A stretch of DNA of 22,466 nt from an uncultured Chlorobiota bacterium (GTDB lineage: Bacteria; Bacteroidota; Ignavibacteria; UBA10030; UBA6906): the NCBI GenBank assembly GCA_900696645.1, contig CAADGV010000016.1:1-22466 (forward strand), written 5' to 3'. The notes beneath the pieces were generated by a model. It was given only the letters and a program-made list of their open reading frames with translations, was not told the DNA's origin and made no database searches. Made by a program: the position numbers and the translations under genes. The first letter of the stretch is position 1. Every line of letters begins with the position of its first letter. This document shows, piece by piece, positions 15,066 to 22,466 of this stretch.

Positions 15066-18000
15066 AGCGGTTCCTTTCCTTTTCCTGTGAACAAATGAAT
15101 CGGCCCGCCGACAACAATGGTTGTTCCATTTCCGTTTCCGGACCGGATGCTGAAATCCAAACCTAACTTCGCAGCCCGTTCGCGCATCGTTGTCATGCCG
15201 TAGCCTTGTGATGCTTCCGCTGCATCGAATCCGACGCCGTCATCAACAAGTGAGAACTCCAGCACATTCCCGTTCCTGTTGACGTTGAGCGTAGCATTTC
15301 GTGCCCGGGAGTATTTCAGGCAATTGTTCATTGCCTCTTTGAATATCAACATCAGGCCTCTTCTCGCTTCCATCGAAAGCCGGATGTCGCGCATCCCGTC
15401 ATGCAGGCCGTGAACAGCGAAGGCAGTCTCCCCATACCCGAACATCGTGTCGCCGAAATCTCTCAACCGGCTGACGGTTTCATCCAACGACTCTTTGGCG
15501 GGATCGAGTACCCAGATGAAGTCGCGCATGCCGGTGGAAAGCTCTTTTGCCTGCTCTTCTATCCTGACGAGATATTCTTTGAGCGAAGGATTAACCGAAA
15601 CTTCGCCCCGGGCCAATTCTGCGAAGAGAGATATTTTTGTGAGATGATGCCCCGCCTCGTCATGGAAGTCGGCTGAACTTTGTTTACGGACTGCCTCGCG
15701 TTCTTCCACTTTCGCCCGCTCGATACGGGCCTTCGTTTCAATTTCCCTTGTCGCTGCCCGAACCCTGTTTCTGATTACGAGCACAACGGCCGAGAGAAGT
15801 GCCGTAACATATAAGACATACGCATACCAACTACGCCACGGCGGCGGTGAAATCGAAAAACGGACTGCCGTACCTTCTTCGTTCCAGACCCCATCGTTGT
15901 TCGAAGCCTTCACCCGAAAGAGATACGTGCCGGGGTCAAGATTGGTGTACGTGGCTGTGCGTTGCGTGCCTGCGTACGTCCAGTCCCGATCAAATCCCTC
16001 CATCTTGTATGCATATTGATTCTTGCCCGGATTGATGAAACTCAGCGCGGCAAAATCGAACGAGAAGACGTAATGATCGTATGAAAGATCCAGTTCTTCA
16101 GTTTGATGAATCGCCTTTTGTAAGTGAAATCCCGCCCCGCCATCGACTGGCGAAATCGGAACAGTCTTATTGAAGAGCCGGAAGTCGGTAATCACAACGG
16201 GAGGAATGAATGCATTTCCACGAATATTGTCGGGATGAAAAAAACTTACGCCATCAACACCCGAGAAGAACATCTCCCCTCTTGCATTCCTGAAGTAGCC
16301 GTTCTGATTGAATTCATTGTTCTGAAGTCCGTCGCTGGCGTCAAAAGTCTTGATAACCGCATTCTTCACTTTTCCATCAAATACCGCCAAACCTTTGTTC
16401 GTGCTGAGCCACAAATTGCCTCTGTCATCTTCGAGAATTCCGTAAATAACTTCGTTCAGAAATCCATGCTGCCTCCCGAAAGCAACGAAGAGCGAATCCC
16501 TGCCGATGTCCACCGAATCCCGAAAATATTGAAAGAGGTTGGGTCGTAGCGGCACGGCGAGTTTGTTCAATCCTCCCGATGTTCCCACCCACAAAGTGCG
16601 TGTTGCATCTTCATGAAGTGAAAGCACGATATTGTTGCTGAGGCTGTTTGGGTTGCCGGGAGTATTTCGAATATAAATGAACCGTTCGGATTCACGATCA
16701 AACAGGTTCAGCCCGCCGGTTGGTGTACCTAACCACATATTGCCGAAGCTGTCCTCCAATATGCAGTAAACAAATGGATGACTTGGACCCGTCCCATCGG
16801 CTGCGTGTTCATAGTGTTTGAACCTGCCCTCTTCGGATACAAGCTTTGCCAATCCTCTGCCCTGCGTACCTGCCCACAGTGTTCCGTTCCTGTCTTCAAG
16901 TATCCAGTAAATCGTATTTGATAATAATCCCACTGACCCGTCACCGGGAAACTTCTTGATGACATAGTCATTCAATCCGCCGTGAGTGAAGGTCAGCTTG
17001 TTGATTCCGCCTCCTCTCGTTCCCAACCAGAGATTCCCTTTCCTGTCCTCGAGAAGTGATAGAATATAGCTTGAACTGATGGAACGGGGATTCCTCAAGT
17101 TGTGCTGAAAGACAGTGAACCTATCGCGCAGCCGGTCATACGCGTTCAGTCCGTCAATCGTTCCAAGCCAGAGGATTCCTTTCGAGTCCTCTAAGACCAG
17201 CCTGACTGTCTTGTGACTCAACGTGTTGGGACGAGCGGGCCTCCGACTCAGCAACCGGAAATTCTCATTGATGCGATACACGTTGTTCAAGCCATCCCGC
17301 GTCCCGATCCACACAGTACCATCACGTGATTGATACAGGGAGAGGATATAGTTATGCGAGAGAGAATGCTCATCGCCGTCTTCGTGCACAGCATTAGTTA
17401 CGGTAGTATAGCTTTCATCCGACAGAATCAGCCCGTTGTTTGTGCCTATCCAGACATACCCGGCCGCATCGTGAAAAATCCGTAGAAACATTGCAGTTCT
17501 ATCACCGACGCTCATTCTGTCAATTACGAGCCATCCGGTGGCTGTAGCTGGATCATATTCAACCAACCCTTCAGCACAAGCAATTTGAAGCTTATTTTCG
17601 TGCATGAGCAGATGCCGAATACCGGCAAGAGGAATGGTTCCATTTCCGGAAACCGATGTGAAATGCTCAATCGCTTCGTCACGCATATCAAGCTTCACAA
17701 GCGACGTGTTCGTGCTGAACCAGAGATGGTGTGGTGCCTGTACTACGACCGTGCCTACGTAGTTCTGAGGTACTCTCCCGGCACTGTCGGGTGTGTTGAG
17801 ATACCGTGTGAACAAACCCGTGGCCTTATCAAACCTGCTCACCCCGTCGCCCGTGGCGATCCACAGTGTGCCTTCCGGATATTCGGCAATTGAGAAGACA
17901 TGATCGTTCGAGAGACTACGGGGATTCTCCCTTTCGTGCCTGAAATGACTGAATGTTTCCTTTGTTGGGTCGAATCGCGTCAAACCCCCGCCGAACGAGC

Positions 18001-18298
18001 CGATCCAGAGAATGCCTTCACTATCTTCATGAATGGCCCAGATATAACTGTTGCTGAGTGAGTTGGGATTTCCCGGTTCGTGGTGGTATGGTTTGAAAGT
18101 ATATCCGTCGAAGCGGTTCAGGCCGTCCTGCGTGCCGAGCCAAAGGAAGCCGTGACGATCCTGGTGAATGCAATTGATGGTATTCTGCGAGAGGCCGTTC
18201 TCAACCGTCAGGTGCCGGAAAGCAAGGTTGATCTGCTGCGCTGCGACAACGGCGAGGCAAGAAAACAAACCGATAATGACAAAGAACAATCGTGACAT
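15062..18298 (-). CDS. Two-component-regulator-propeller sensor histidine kinase (HisKA_3 type)
   Basis: A 1078-residue membrane sensor kinase. A signal peptide or anchor occupies residues 1-21. About 14 Reg_prop blades follow (repeats of LW-LGT-DGLN-FD, first at 52-64, last near 675-690), enough for two seven-bladed propellers in the periplasm. A Y_Y_Y beta-sandwich covers about 740-815 (YAYKMEGFDRDW, TNLDPGTYLFRVKASN). One membrane helix lies at 823-843. The cytoplasmic part has a HisKA_3 dimerisation helix with phosphoacceptor His879 (ADFHDEAGHHLTK) and a HATPase_c domain with N box (KEAMNNCLKYS, 987-997), DDGVGFD (1019-1025) and GYGMTTMRERA (1032-1042). There is no C-terminal receiver or AraC domain, so it is not a hybrid HTCS protein; signal should pass to the LuxR-type regulator two genes downstream. 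In Bacteroides, related sensors bind glycans; the ligand here is unknown. ATG at 18298 lacks a clear Shine-Dalgarno. Confidence 0.95.
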   Translation of the reverse strand: MSRLFFVIIGLFSCLAVVAAQQINLAFRHLTVENGLSQNTINCIHQDRHGFLWLGTQDGLNRFDGYTFKPYHHEPGNPNSLSNSYIWAIHEDSEGILWIGSFGGGLTRFDPTKETFSHFRHERENPRSLSNDHVFSIAEYPEGTLWIATGDGVSRFDKATGLFTRYLNTPDSAGRVPQNYVGTVVVQAPHHLWFSTNTSLVKLDMRDEAIEHFTSVSGNGTIPLAGIRHLLMHENKLQIACAEGLVEYDPATATGWLVIDRMSVGDRTAMFLRIFHDAAGYVWIGTNNGLILSDESYTTVTNAVHEDGDEHSLSHNYILSLYQSRDGTVWIGTRDGLNNVYRINENFRLLSRRPARPNTLSHKTVRLVLEDSKGILWLGTIDGLNAYDRLRDRFTVFQHNLRNPRSISSSYILSLLEDRKGNLWLGTRGGGINKLTFTHGGLNDYVIKKFPGDGSVGLLSNTIYWILEDRNGTLWAGTQGRGLAKLVSEEGRFKHYEHAADGTGPSHPFVYCILEDSFGNMWLGTPTGGLNLFDRESERFIYIRNTPGNPNSLSNNIVLSLHEDATRTLWVGTSGGLNKLAVPLRPNLFQYFRDSVDIGRDSLFVAFGRQHGFLNEVIYGILEDDRGNLWLSTNKGLAVFDGKVKNAVIKTFDASDGLQNNEFNQNGYFRNARGEMFFSGVDGVSFFHPDNIRGNAFIPPVVITDFRLFNKTVPISPVDGGAGFHLQKAIHQTEELDLSYDHYVFSFDFAALSFINPGKNQYAYKMEGFDRDWTYAGTQRTATYTNLDPGTYLFRVKASNNDGVWNEEGTAVRFSISPPPWRSWYAYVLYVTALLSAVVLVIRNRVRAATREIETKARIERAKVEEREAVRKQSSADFHDEAGHHLTKISLFAELARGEVSVNPSLKEYLVRIEEQAKELSTGMRDFIWVLDPAKESLDETVSRLRDFGDTMFGYGETAFAVHGLHDGMRDIRLSMEARRGLMLIFKEAMNNCLKYSRARNATLNVNRNGNVLEFSLVDDGVGFDAAEASQGYGMTTMRERAAKLGLDFSIRSGNGNGTTIVVGGPIHLFTGKGKEPL

Positions 18299-18447
18299 GC
18301 AATTTTTGAATATGCTCGAAACGGCGGGTAGAACAATGTAGGAATTCCGAAGAAAAGCGCAACCCCGAAATCATGCAAACTTGGGAAGCCAATCGCGACG
18401 CCAAGAAGCGCAAGTAATAGGTGCGGCGAGCAGACGAAGAAAACAGG
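18299..18447. other. Leader/promoter region of the histidine kinase operon
   Basis: No gene is supported between the kinase start and the ahcY terminator. The kinase operon promoter must lie here. TTGTTC and a TATTCA-like box are spaced about 18 bases apart on the minus strand, but both match consensus poorly. Confidence 0.4.
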
Positions 18448-18473
18448 AAAGGCGACCTTTCGGGGTCGCCTTT
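18448..18473 (-). terminator. Rho-independent terminator of the metK-ahcY operon
   Basis: A perfect 10-bp stem (AAAGGCGACC / GGTCGCCTTT) with a six-base loop lies about 36 bases after the ahcY stop. Read on the minus strand the stem is followed by CCTGTTTTC. Confidence 0.85.
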
Positions 18474-18508
18474 CTATCTTTGTGAAACCGAAAGAAGCTT
18501 GAAGGGCT

Positions 18509-19789
18509 TCAGGTTCCGGCACTGTAGTCTTCGTTGTATTTGATTTGCTCAGGCGTCAGCTTGTCAATTGAATACCCCATCGTCCGGAGTTTGACGGCTG
18601 CAATTTCCTGATCCTGTTCGGTCGGGATATCGTGCACGCCGTTTTCGAGCTTGTGCCCTTTCTTGTGCGCAACGGCGAGTCGTACCTGCGAAAGGAACTG
18701 ATTCGCAAACGACATGTCCATCACCTCCGAAGGATGTCCTTCGGCCGCGGCAAGATTTACGAGCCGCCCTTCTGCCAAAACATAAACCCTCTTTCCATTC
18801 TTCAGCGTGTACTCGATGTTGTTGTCACGGATGAGGCGCTTGCTCTTGGTGATTTTTTGCAGATCGACGAGATTAATCTCGCAGTCGTAATGGCCAGTGT
18901 TGCAGACAATAGCGCCATCTTTCATTTTCTCGAAGTGACGTTTTACGATAATGTCCTTTACGCCGGTGGCCGTAATGAAGATGTCGCCGATCTTCGCGGC
19001 ATCATCCATTTTCATCACGCGCATACCGTCGAGTGTTGCCTTCAGAGCGGCAGTAGGTTTCACTTCTGTTGCTATCACGTTTGCGCCGAGACCTTGTGCA
19101 CGGATTGCCACTCCTTTGCCGCAGTGTCCGTAGCCGGCAATCACGATGTTCTTGCCCGCAAGCAACACACTGGTTGCGCGGAGAATTCCGTCAAGCGTTG
19201 ATTGTCCGGTCCCGTACACGTTGTCAAAATCCCACTTCGTTTCGGCATCGTTCACTGCAATCACGGGATACTTGAGGGCGCCGTCCGCTGCCATTGCGCG
19301 CAGGCGATGCACGCCGGTGGTGGTTTCTTCCGTTCCGCCGATTACATACTTCTCGGCAAATTCGGGATGATTCTTATGGATGGTGAAAATGAGATCGGCG
19401 CCGTCGTCAAGCGTAAGGTTGGGGTGAAACTTCAGCGTCTCTTCAATGCACCAGTAGAATTCCTTCACGTTCATGCCGTGCCAGGCAAAGATCGAAATCC
19501 CCTGCTTCGCGAGCGATGCCGCAACGGCGTCGTTCGTTGAAAGCGGATTGCATCCGCTCCAACTGACCTCGGCCCCCGCCGCAACAAGCGTCTTTACGAG
19601 TACTGCTGTCTCTTTCGTAACGTGCAGGCACCCTGCAATGCGATAGCCTTTCAGCGGCTTCGTTTTACTGTACTTCTCACGCAACGTCATCATAACAGGC
19701 ATGCGCGATTCCGCCCAATCAATCAGCCTGTCTCCCTCGGCCGCCAACTTGATATCCTTGACTTTGTACTTCCCCGGTTTGTGATTCAT
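18509..19789 (-). CDS. ahcY: Adenosylhomocysteinase (S-adenosyl-L-homocysteine hydrolase)
   Basis: Cytoplasmic NAD-dependent enzyme that splits S-adenosylhomocysteine into adenosine and homocysteine, removing the inhibitor of methyltransferases. The 426-residue product has the substrate domain motifs GCLHVTKETAVL (53-64), Asp129-Asp-Gly, Glu154-Glu155-Thr-Thr-Thr-Gly and NDAETKWDFDNVYGTGQS (180-197, catalytic Lys185 and Asp189). The Rossmann NAD site reads GYGHCGKGVA (219-228). NTGHYDCEI and EGRLVNLAAAEGHPSEVMDMSF are also standard. It is the short form: the longer insert of some bacterial enzymes is missing, and it ends in DYSAGT, not the KYRY-like tail. ATG at 19789 is preceded by AAGGAA. 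It follows metK by 53 bases on the same strand, a sensible operon for the methyl cycle. Confidence 0.97.
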   Translation of the reverse strand: MNHKPGKYKVKDIKLAAEGDRLIDWAESRMPVMMTLREKYSKTKPLKGYRIAGCLHVTKETAVLVKTLVAAGAEVSWSGCNPLSTNDAVAASLAKQGISIFAWHGMNVKEFYWCIEETLKFHPNLTLDDGADLIFTIHKNHPEFAEKYVIGGTEETTTGVHRLRAMAADGALKYPVIAVNDAETKWDFDNVYGTGQSTLDGILRATSVLLAGKNIVIAGYGHCGKGVAIRAQGLGANVIATEVKPTAALKATLDGMRVMKMDDAAKIGDIFITATGVKDIIVKRHFEKMKDGAIVCNTGHYDCEINLVDLQKITKSKRLIRDNNIEYTLKNGKRVYVLAEGRLVNLAAAEGHPSEVMDMSFANQFLSQVRLAVAHKKGHKLENGVHDIPTEQDQEIAAVKLRTMGYSIDKLTPEQIKYNEDYSAGT

Positions 19790-19842
19790 GTGTTCCTTCT
19801 GTTGAGATAATTGGTTGATGATGTTTCTGAAAATTGGTACTC

Positions 19843-21003
19843 CTACGCCCTCGCCGCCTTCCTCAGCGTGTTCACGAGATCAAGATTCTCCCACGTGAAA
19901 TCCTTATCGTTGCGTCCGAAATGACCGTACGCAGCCGTCTTCTTGTAGATGGGTCGCTTGAGCTTGAGCCGCGCAATCAATCCAGCGGGAGTCAAGTCGA
20001 CTTCCTGCTTAACGATGCGTTCGAGTTCAAGGTCTGGAATGCGCCCCGTTCCTTGCGTGTTCACATGAACCGATACCGGCTCCGCAACGCCGATGGCGTA
20101 CGCGACCTGAATCAGGCACTCATCCGCAAGTCCGGCGGCAACAATATTTTTCGCAACATGCCGCGCTGCGTATGCTGCTGAACGATCAACTTTTGAAGGA
20201 TCCTTCCCCGAAAATGCGCCGCCACCGTGAGGAGCCCGGCCGCCGTAGGTATCGACAATGATCTTTCGACCTGTCAGTCCGCTGTCGCCGTGAGGCCCGC
20301 CGATTTCAAATTTTCCTGTCGGATTCACATGAACAATCAGGTTCCTGTCACGCAAATGTTCCGGAATCACTGCGTTCACAACGTACTTGATAACATCACG
20401 CTTGATCCTGTCTTGCGAAACATTGCCGTCATGTTGCGTTGAAATGACGACCGTATGCACGCGTACCGGACGCCGGCCGTTGTATTCGACTGTTACCTGG
20501 GATTTTGCGTCGGGACGAAGGTAGGGCATTAACTTCGGATTGCTCTTGCGAATATCGGCGAGCTTCTTGACGAGTTGATGCGAGAACATGATAGCCATCG
20601 GCATATACTCGGGCGTTTCGTTCGTGGCATAGCCGAACATCATCCCTTGATCACCGGCGCCTTGTTTCTTCTTCTTGCCGGAATTCACGCCACGCGCAAT
20701 ATCGGCAGATTGTGAATGGAGGGCTGTCAGAACGCCGCACGAATGCGCCTCGAACATATACTCGGCTTTCGTATACCCGATCTCACGAATCACCTGCCGG
20801 ACAACATCGGGGATATTTACCCAGGCATTGGTGGTGACTTCGCCTGCCACTACAACCTGCCCCGTGGTAACAAGTGTTTCGCATGCAACGCGGGAGTTTG
20901 CATCTTGTTTCAACATCTCGTCAAGAATAGCATCGGAAATCTGGTCGGCAACCTTATCGGGATGACCTTCCGAAACCGATTCCGAAGTGAAGAGGTACGA
21001 CAT
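19843..21003 (-). CDS. metK: S-adenosylmethionine synthetase
   Basis: Makes S-adenosylmethionine from methionine and ATP in the cytoplasm. The 386-residue length is typical. Visible signatures include [17 protein letters not shown] at the N-terminus (His14, Asp16), [12 protein letters not shown] (115-126, methionine/ATP loop), [13 protein letters not shown] (235-247) and GGGAFSGKD (260-268, the second family signature). [18 protein letters not shown] near the C-terminus is also standard. All expected catalytic residues appear present. ATG at 21003 has AAAGG six bases upstream. It is the first gene of the likely metK-ahcY operon. The 135-base leader carries an imperfect 18-base palindrome at 21049-21066 that may be an operator. 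I found no match to known SAM or SAH riboswitch cores. Confidence 0.98.
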   Translation of the reverse strand: MSYLFTSESVSEGHPDKVADQISDAILDEMLKQDANSRVACETLVTTGQVVVAGEVTTNAWVNIPDVVRQVIREIGYTKAEYMFEAHSCGVLTALHSQSADIARGVNSGKKKKQGAGDQGMMFGYATNETPEYMPMAIMFSHQLVKKLADIRKSNPKLMPYLRPDAKSQVTVEYNGRRPVRVHTVVISTQHDGNVSQDRIKRDVIKYVVNAVIPEHLRDRNLIVHVNPTGKFEIGGPHGDSGLTGRKIIVDTYGGRAPHGGGAFSGKDPSKVDRSAAYAARHVAKNIVAAGLADECLIQVAYAIGVAEPVSVHVNTQGTGRIPDLELERIVKQEVDLTPAGLIARLKLKRPIYKKTAAYGHFGRNDKDFTWENLDLVNTLRKAARA

Positions 21004-21048
21004 AGTATGCCTTTCTTAGATAGAAGAATAGTGAAAATACAACTCTTT

Positions 21049-21066
21049 GAAGTTCTGCAGAGCTTC
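21049..21066 (-). promoter_or_regulatory. Palindromic site upstream of metK
   Basis: GAAGTTCTGCAGAGCTTC on the plus strand is an 18-base palindrome with a single mismatched pair around a perfect TCTGCAGA core. It lies 45 bases before the metK ATG, so it may be an operator for the metK-ahcY operon or form a hairpin in the leader RNA. Confidence 0.4.
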
Positions 21067-21106
21067 ACGCACAGCCGTTAAACCGGGGAGATACTGCAGG
21101 CATGCG

Positions 21107-21126
21107 GGCGGCAGAGTCGCGCCGCC
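21107..21126 (-). terminator. Weak hairpin after the nucleotidyltransferase gene
   Basis: GGCGGC and GCCGCC form a 6-bp GC-only stem with an eight-base loop, 12 bases after the nucleotidyltransferase stop on the minus strand. No T-run follows, so termination here is uncertain. Confidence 0.35.
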
Positions 21127-21138
21127 ACGTTTTGGTGA

Positions 21139-22116
21139 CTAATAAAAATCTATCTCTGATGAGCCGCCGACATTAACCCGTTTATAGTTGCCGCGCACAA
21201 CGGCACTGTTGCCGACAATTGAGTTATCCAACAGCGCCTTGTGTACCTGGGCATCTTCACTGATGATGGAGTTTCGGATCACCGAATCGCCGATAACGGC
21301 ATTGGCCCCGATTGTCGTAAACGGCCCGACGATAGAATTGCGCAGGTTTGCTGTCGGCGCTATGTACACCGGCTCGTTAATCACAACACCGTCGATCTTT
21401 CGGGAGGTGGATTTCTTTTCCAACAGTGCACGATTGGTTGAAAGAAGTGTTTCCGGCTTCCCGCAATCATACCACCCTTCAACCATGAATGTCACCATTT
21501 TCTCGCCGCGATCGAGCATCATTTGCAGCGCGTCGGTAAGTTGGTACTCCCCTTTTGTCCGTACGTCCTTCTCCACCATTTCATCAAGACACGAAATCAA
21601 CAGTTGGGGATTTGTGATGTAGTACAGCCCGACAATGGCGAGATTCGTTGTTGGATGTTCAGGTTTCTCAATCAACTTTGAGATATATCCGTTCACGGTC
21701 TCCGCAACTCCAAACCTGCGGGGATTATCAACAGTCTTCACCCCCAGCGCCGACGTTGATGACCTGACAACGGGACCGAGATCAACATCAAAAACGGTAT
21801 CACCCAGAATAATGAGTATCGGCTCTTCGTTAATGGTATGCTTTGCCAGGTAGATGGCGTGCCCGAGGCCATGCCGCTCTTCCTGGTCAACAAAATCTAA
21901 AGTGAATTTAGGGTAGGTTTTGGTGAGATGTTCTCTGATCATATCCCCCATGTGACCGACAATGATCGTGGCCGCATGAATTCCCTCATCCTGAATCTTG
22001 TCCATGATATGGTCAAGAATCGGCTTGCCGGCTACATTCAGAAGAACCTTTGGTATTGCATACGTGTGCGGACGTAATCTGCTTCCCACCCCCGCTACCG
22101 GAATGATTGCTCGCAT
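21139..22116 (-). CDS. Sugar-phosphate nucleotidyltransferase with left-handed beta-helix tail
   Basis: A 325-residue enzyme of the RmlA/GlmU-like superfamily that activates a sugar-1-phosphate with an NTP, most likely a glucose-1-phosphate thymidylyltransferase-type protein. The N-terminus has the NTP site PVAGVGSRLRPHTYAIPKVLL (6-26). LIILGDTVFDVDL (101-113) holds the metal and sugar-phosphate site. FGVAE and IEKPEHP follow, and GWYDCGKPETLLSTNRALL (214-232) is the substrate-binding end of the catalytic domain. Residues 245-320 are hexapeptide-like repeats (NSIVGPFTTIGANAVIGDSV) typical of a left-handed beta-helix, as in long thymidylyltransferases and bifunctional acetyltransferases. Whether the tail has acetyltransferase activity is unclear. 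I placed the start at ATG 22116; a longer frame to 22278 adds 54 unconserved residues. The exact sugar is not predictable. Confidence 0.9.
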   Translation of the reverse strand: MRAIIPVAGVGSRLRPHTYAIPKVLLNVAGKPILDHIMDKIQDEGIHAATIIVGHMGDMIREHLTKTYPKFTLDFVDQEERHGLGHAIYLAKHTINEEPILIILGDTVFDVDLGPVVRSSTSALGVKTVDNPRRFGVAETVNGYISKLIEKPEHPTTNLAIVGLYYITNPQLLISCLDEMVEKDVRTKGEYQLTDALQMMLDRGEKMVTFMVEGWYDCGKPETLLSTNRALLEKKSTSRKIDGVVINEPVYIAPTANLRNSIVGPFTTIGANAVIGDSVIRNSIISEDAQVHKALLDNSIVGNSAVVRGNYKRVNVGGSSEIDFY

Positions 22117-22411
22117 ACTCCCCGTTGTTGTTTCGTGTTCAGGCAATAATGAAATTTTTGCTGATAAAGGTAAGCAACAATACGTAGAGAAGCAATGCAG
22201 CCGATGTGAGCCCGCGCAAAGCATACGAAGTGTGTGCACCGGTACCGGTGTCTGTTTTGCGAGCCAATCATAACACAAAGAAAACCCCCGCCCGGAATCG
22301 GGCAGGGGTTAACCTGAAGCCCTTGCATAATCTCTCTATCGTAAGTTCGTATCAAATGACCATAGGAATATTTAGAATTAGCTATTTCCTTCACGAAAGG
22401 AGGATATTTCT
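22117..22411. other. Divergent intergenic region before the nucleotidyltransferase and the right-edge gene
   Basis: These 295 bases hold no convincing gene. They contain a strong hairpin terminator oriented to the minus strand (22283-22310), and upstream signals for the right-edge gene including a possible -10 box TAGAAT (22373-22378) and a strong Shine-Dalgarno. Confidence 0.55.
22274..22310 (-). terminator. Strong minus-strand terminator without an obvious upstream gene
   Basis: AACCCCCGCCCG (22283-22294) and CGGGCAGGGGTT (22299-22310) form a 12-bp stem with one mismatch around a GAAT loop. Read on the minus strand it is followed by TTCTTTG, so it would stop leftward transcripts. No coding gene lies between it and the divergent start at 22412, so it may be an attenuator ahead of the nucleotidyltransferase or the end of a small RNA. 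Confidence 0.7.
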
Positions 22412-22466
22412 ATGGCGCTATCCAACCCCAGCAAAGAGGGCTACGGGCTGAAACGTGTCGAATCGA
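22412..22466 (+). CDS. 5' end of a gene running off the right edge
   Basis: ATG at 22412 is preceded by GAAAGGAGG with an eight-base spacer, the best Shine-Dalgarno in the window, and the frame is open for all 18 visible codons (MALSNPSKEGYGLKRVES). The -10-like TAGAAT at 22373 would give a leader of about 30 bases. The fragment is too short to assign a family. The strong ribosome-binding site suggests a highly translated protein. It is divergent from the nucleotidyltransferase. Confidence 0.7.
   Translation, partial: MALSNPSKEGYGLKRVES

Noticed and set aside
15062-18298. Hybrid two-component system protein (HTCS) with receiver and AraC domains
   Set aside because: The protein ends soon after the HATPase domain (last motif GTTIVVGGPI); there is no receiver or AraC region. 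It is a plain sensor kinase with a separate LuxR-type regulator.
21004-21138. SAM or SAH riboswitch upstream of metK
   Set aside because: The leader does not show the core sequences of SAM-I, SAM-II or SAH riboswitches that I could recognise by eye. A covariance search would settle it.
22117-22278. A 54-residue N-terminal extension of the nucleotidyltransferase
   Set aside because: The extension is cysteine-rich, unlike the family, and the ATG at 22116 directly precedes the conserved NTP-binding motif where homologues normally begin.

Overview
The window looks like chromosomal DNA from a Bacteroidota/FCB-group bacterium, most likely Ignavibacteria-like. The main evidence is two secreted proteins ending in the type IX secretion (T9SS) C-terminal sorting domain with the form QNYPNPFNPST, together with a multi-module lamin-tail protein, a two-component-regulator-propeller/Y_Y_Y histidine kinase and a DUF4892-OmpA protein. 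Base composition looks close to even. Most genes lack a clear Shine-Dalgarno site; a few have very strong ones. No rRNA, tRNA, CRISPR array, transposase or phage gene is visible. The assignment below class level is inference.

Layout. (1) 2-1252 (+): the 3' part of a T9SS cargo protein cut by the left edge, followed by a shared hairpin terminator. (2) 4802-1349 (-): glnD (PII uridylyltransferase) overlapping murI (glutamate racemase). (3) 5087-7140 (+): a GNAT acetyltransferase, then three tandem paralogous stand-alone receiver proteins with no output domain and no kinase beside them. A terminator separates the first receiver from the other two. (4) 11453-7209 (-): a 1414-residue secreted protein built from four repeats of about 276 residues (CARDB-like plus lamin-tail) capped by a FlgD-like domain. 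Divergent from it is a fourth, unrelated single-domain response regulator (11537-11947). (5) 18298-11972 (-): a block made of a propeller histidine kinase, a small membrane protein coupled by an ATGA overlap, and a NarL/LuxR-type response regulator, then a T9SS-exported protein and a DUF4892-OmpA protein. A shared CATATGGGT-N-ATTG site lies before the regulator and before the T9SS/OmpA pair. (6) 21003-18509 (-): metK-ahcY, two steps of the activated methyl cycle, with its own terminator. (7) 22116-21139 (-): a sugar-phosphate nucleotidyltransferase with a left-handed beta-helix tail. At the right edge a divergent gene starts at 22412 behind a strong Shine-Dalgarno site.

How it fits together. 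The central block reads as a signalling and cell-surface neighbourhood. A sensor kinase with a predicted 14-blade periplasmic double propeller is encoded in one operon with its DNA-binding regulator, and immediately downstream are two envelope proteins that may be its targets. The flanking genes (glnD, murI, metK, ahcY, nucleotidyltransferase) are housekeeping. The least ordinary items are the receiver triplet, the shared operator-like site, the coupled small membrane protein, and an orphan minus-strand terminator near the right end.
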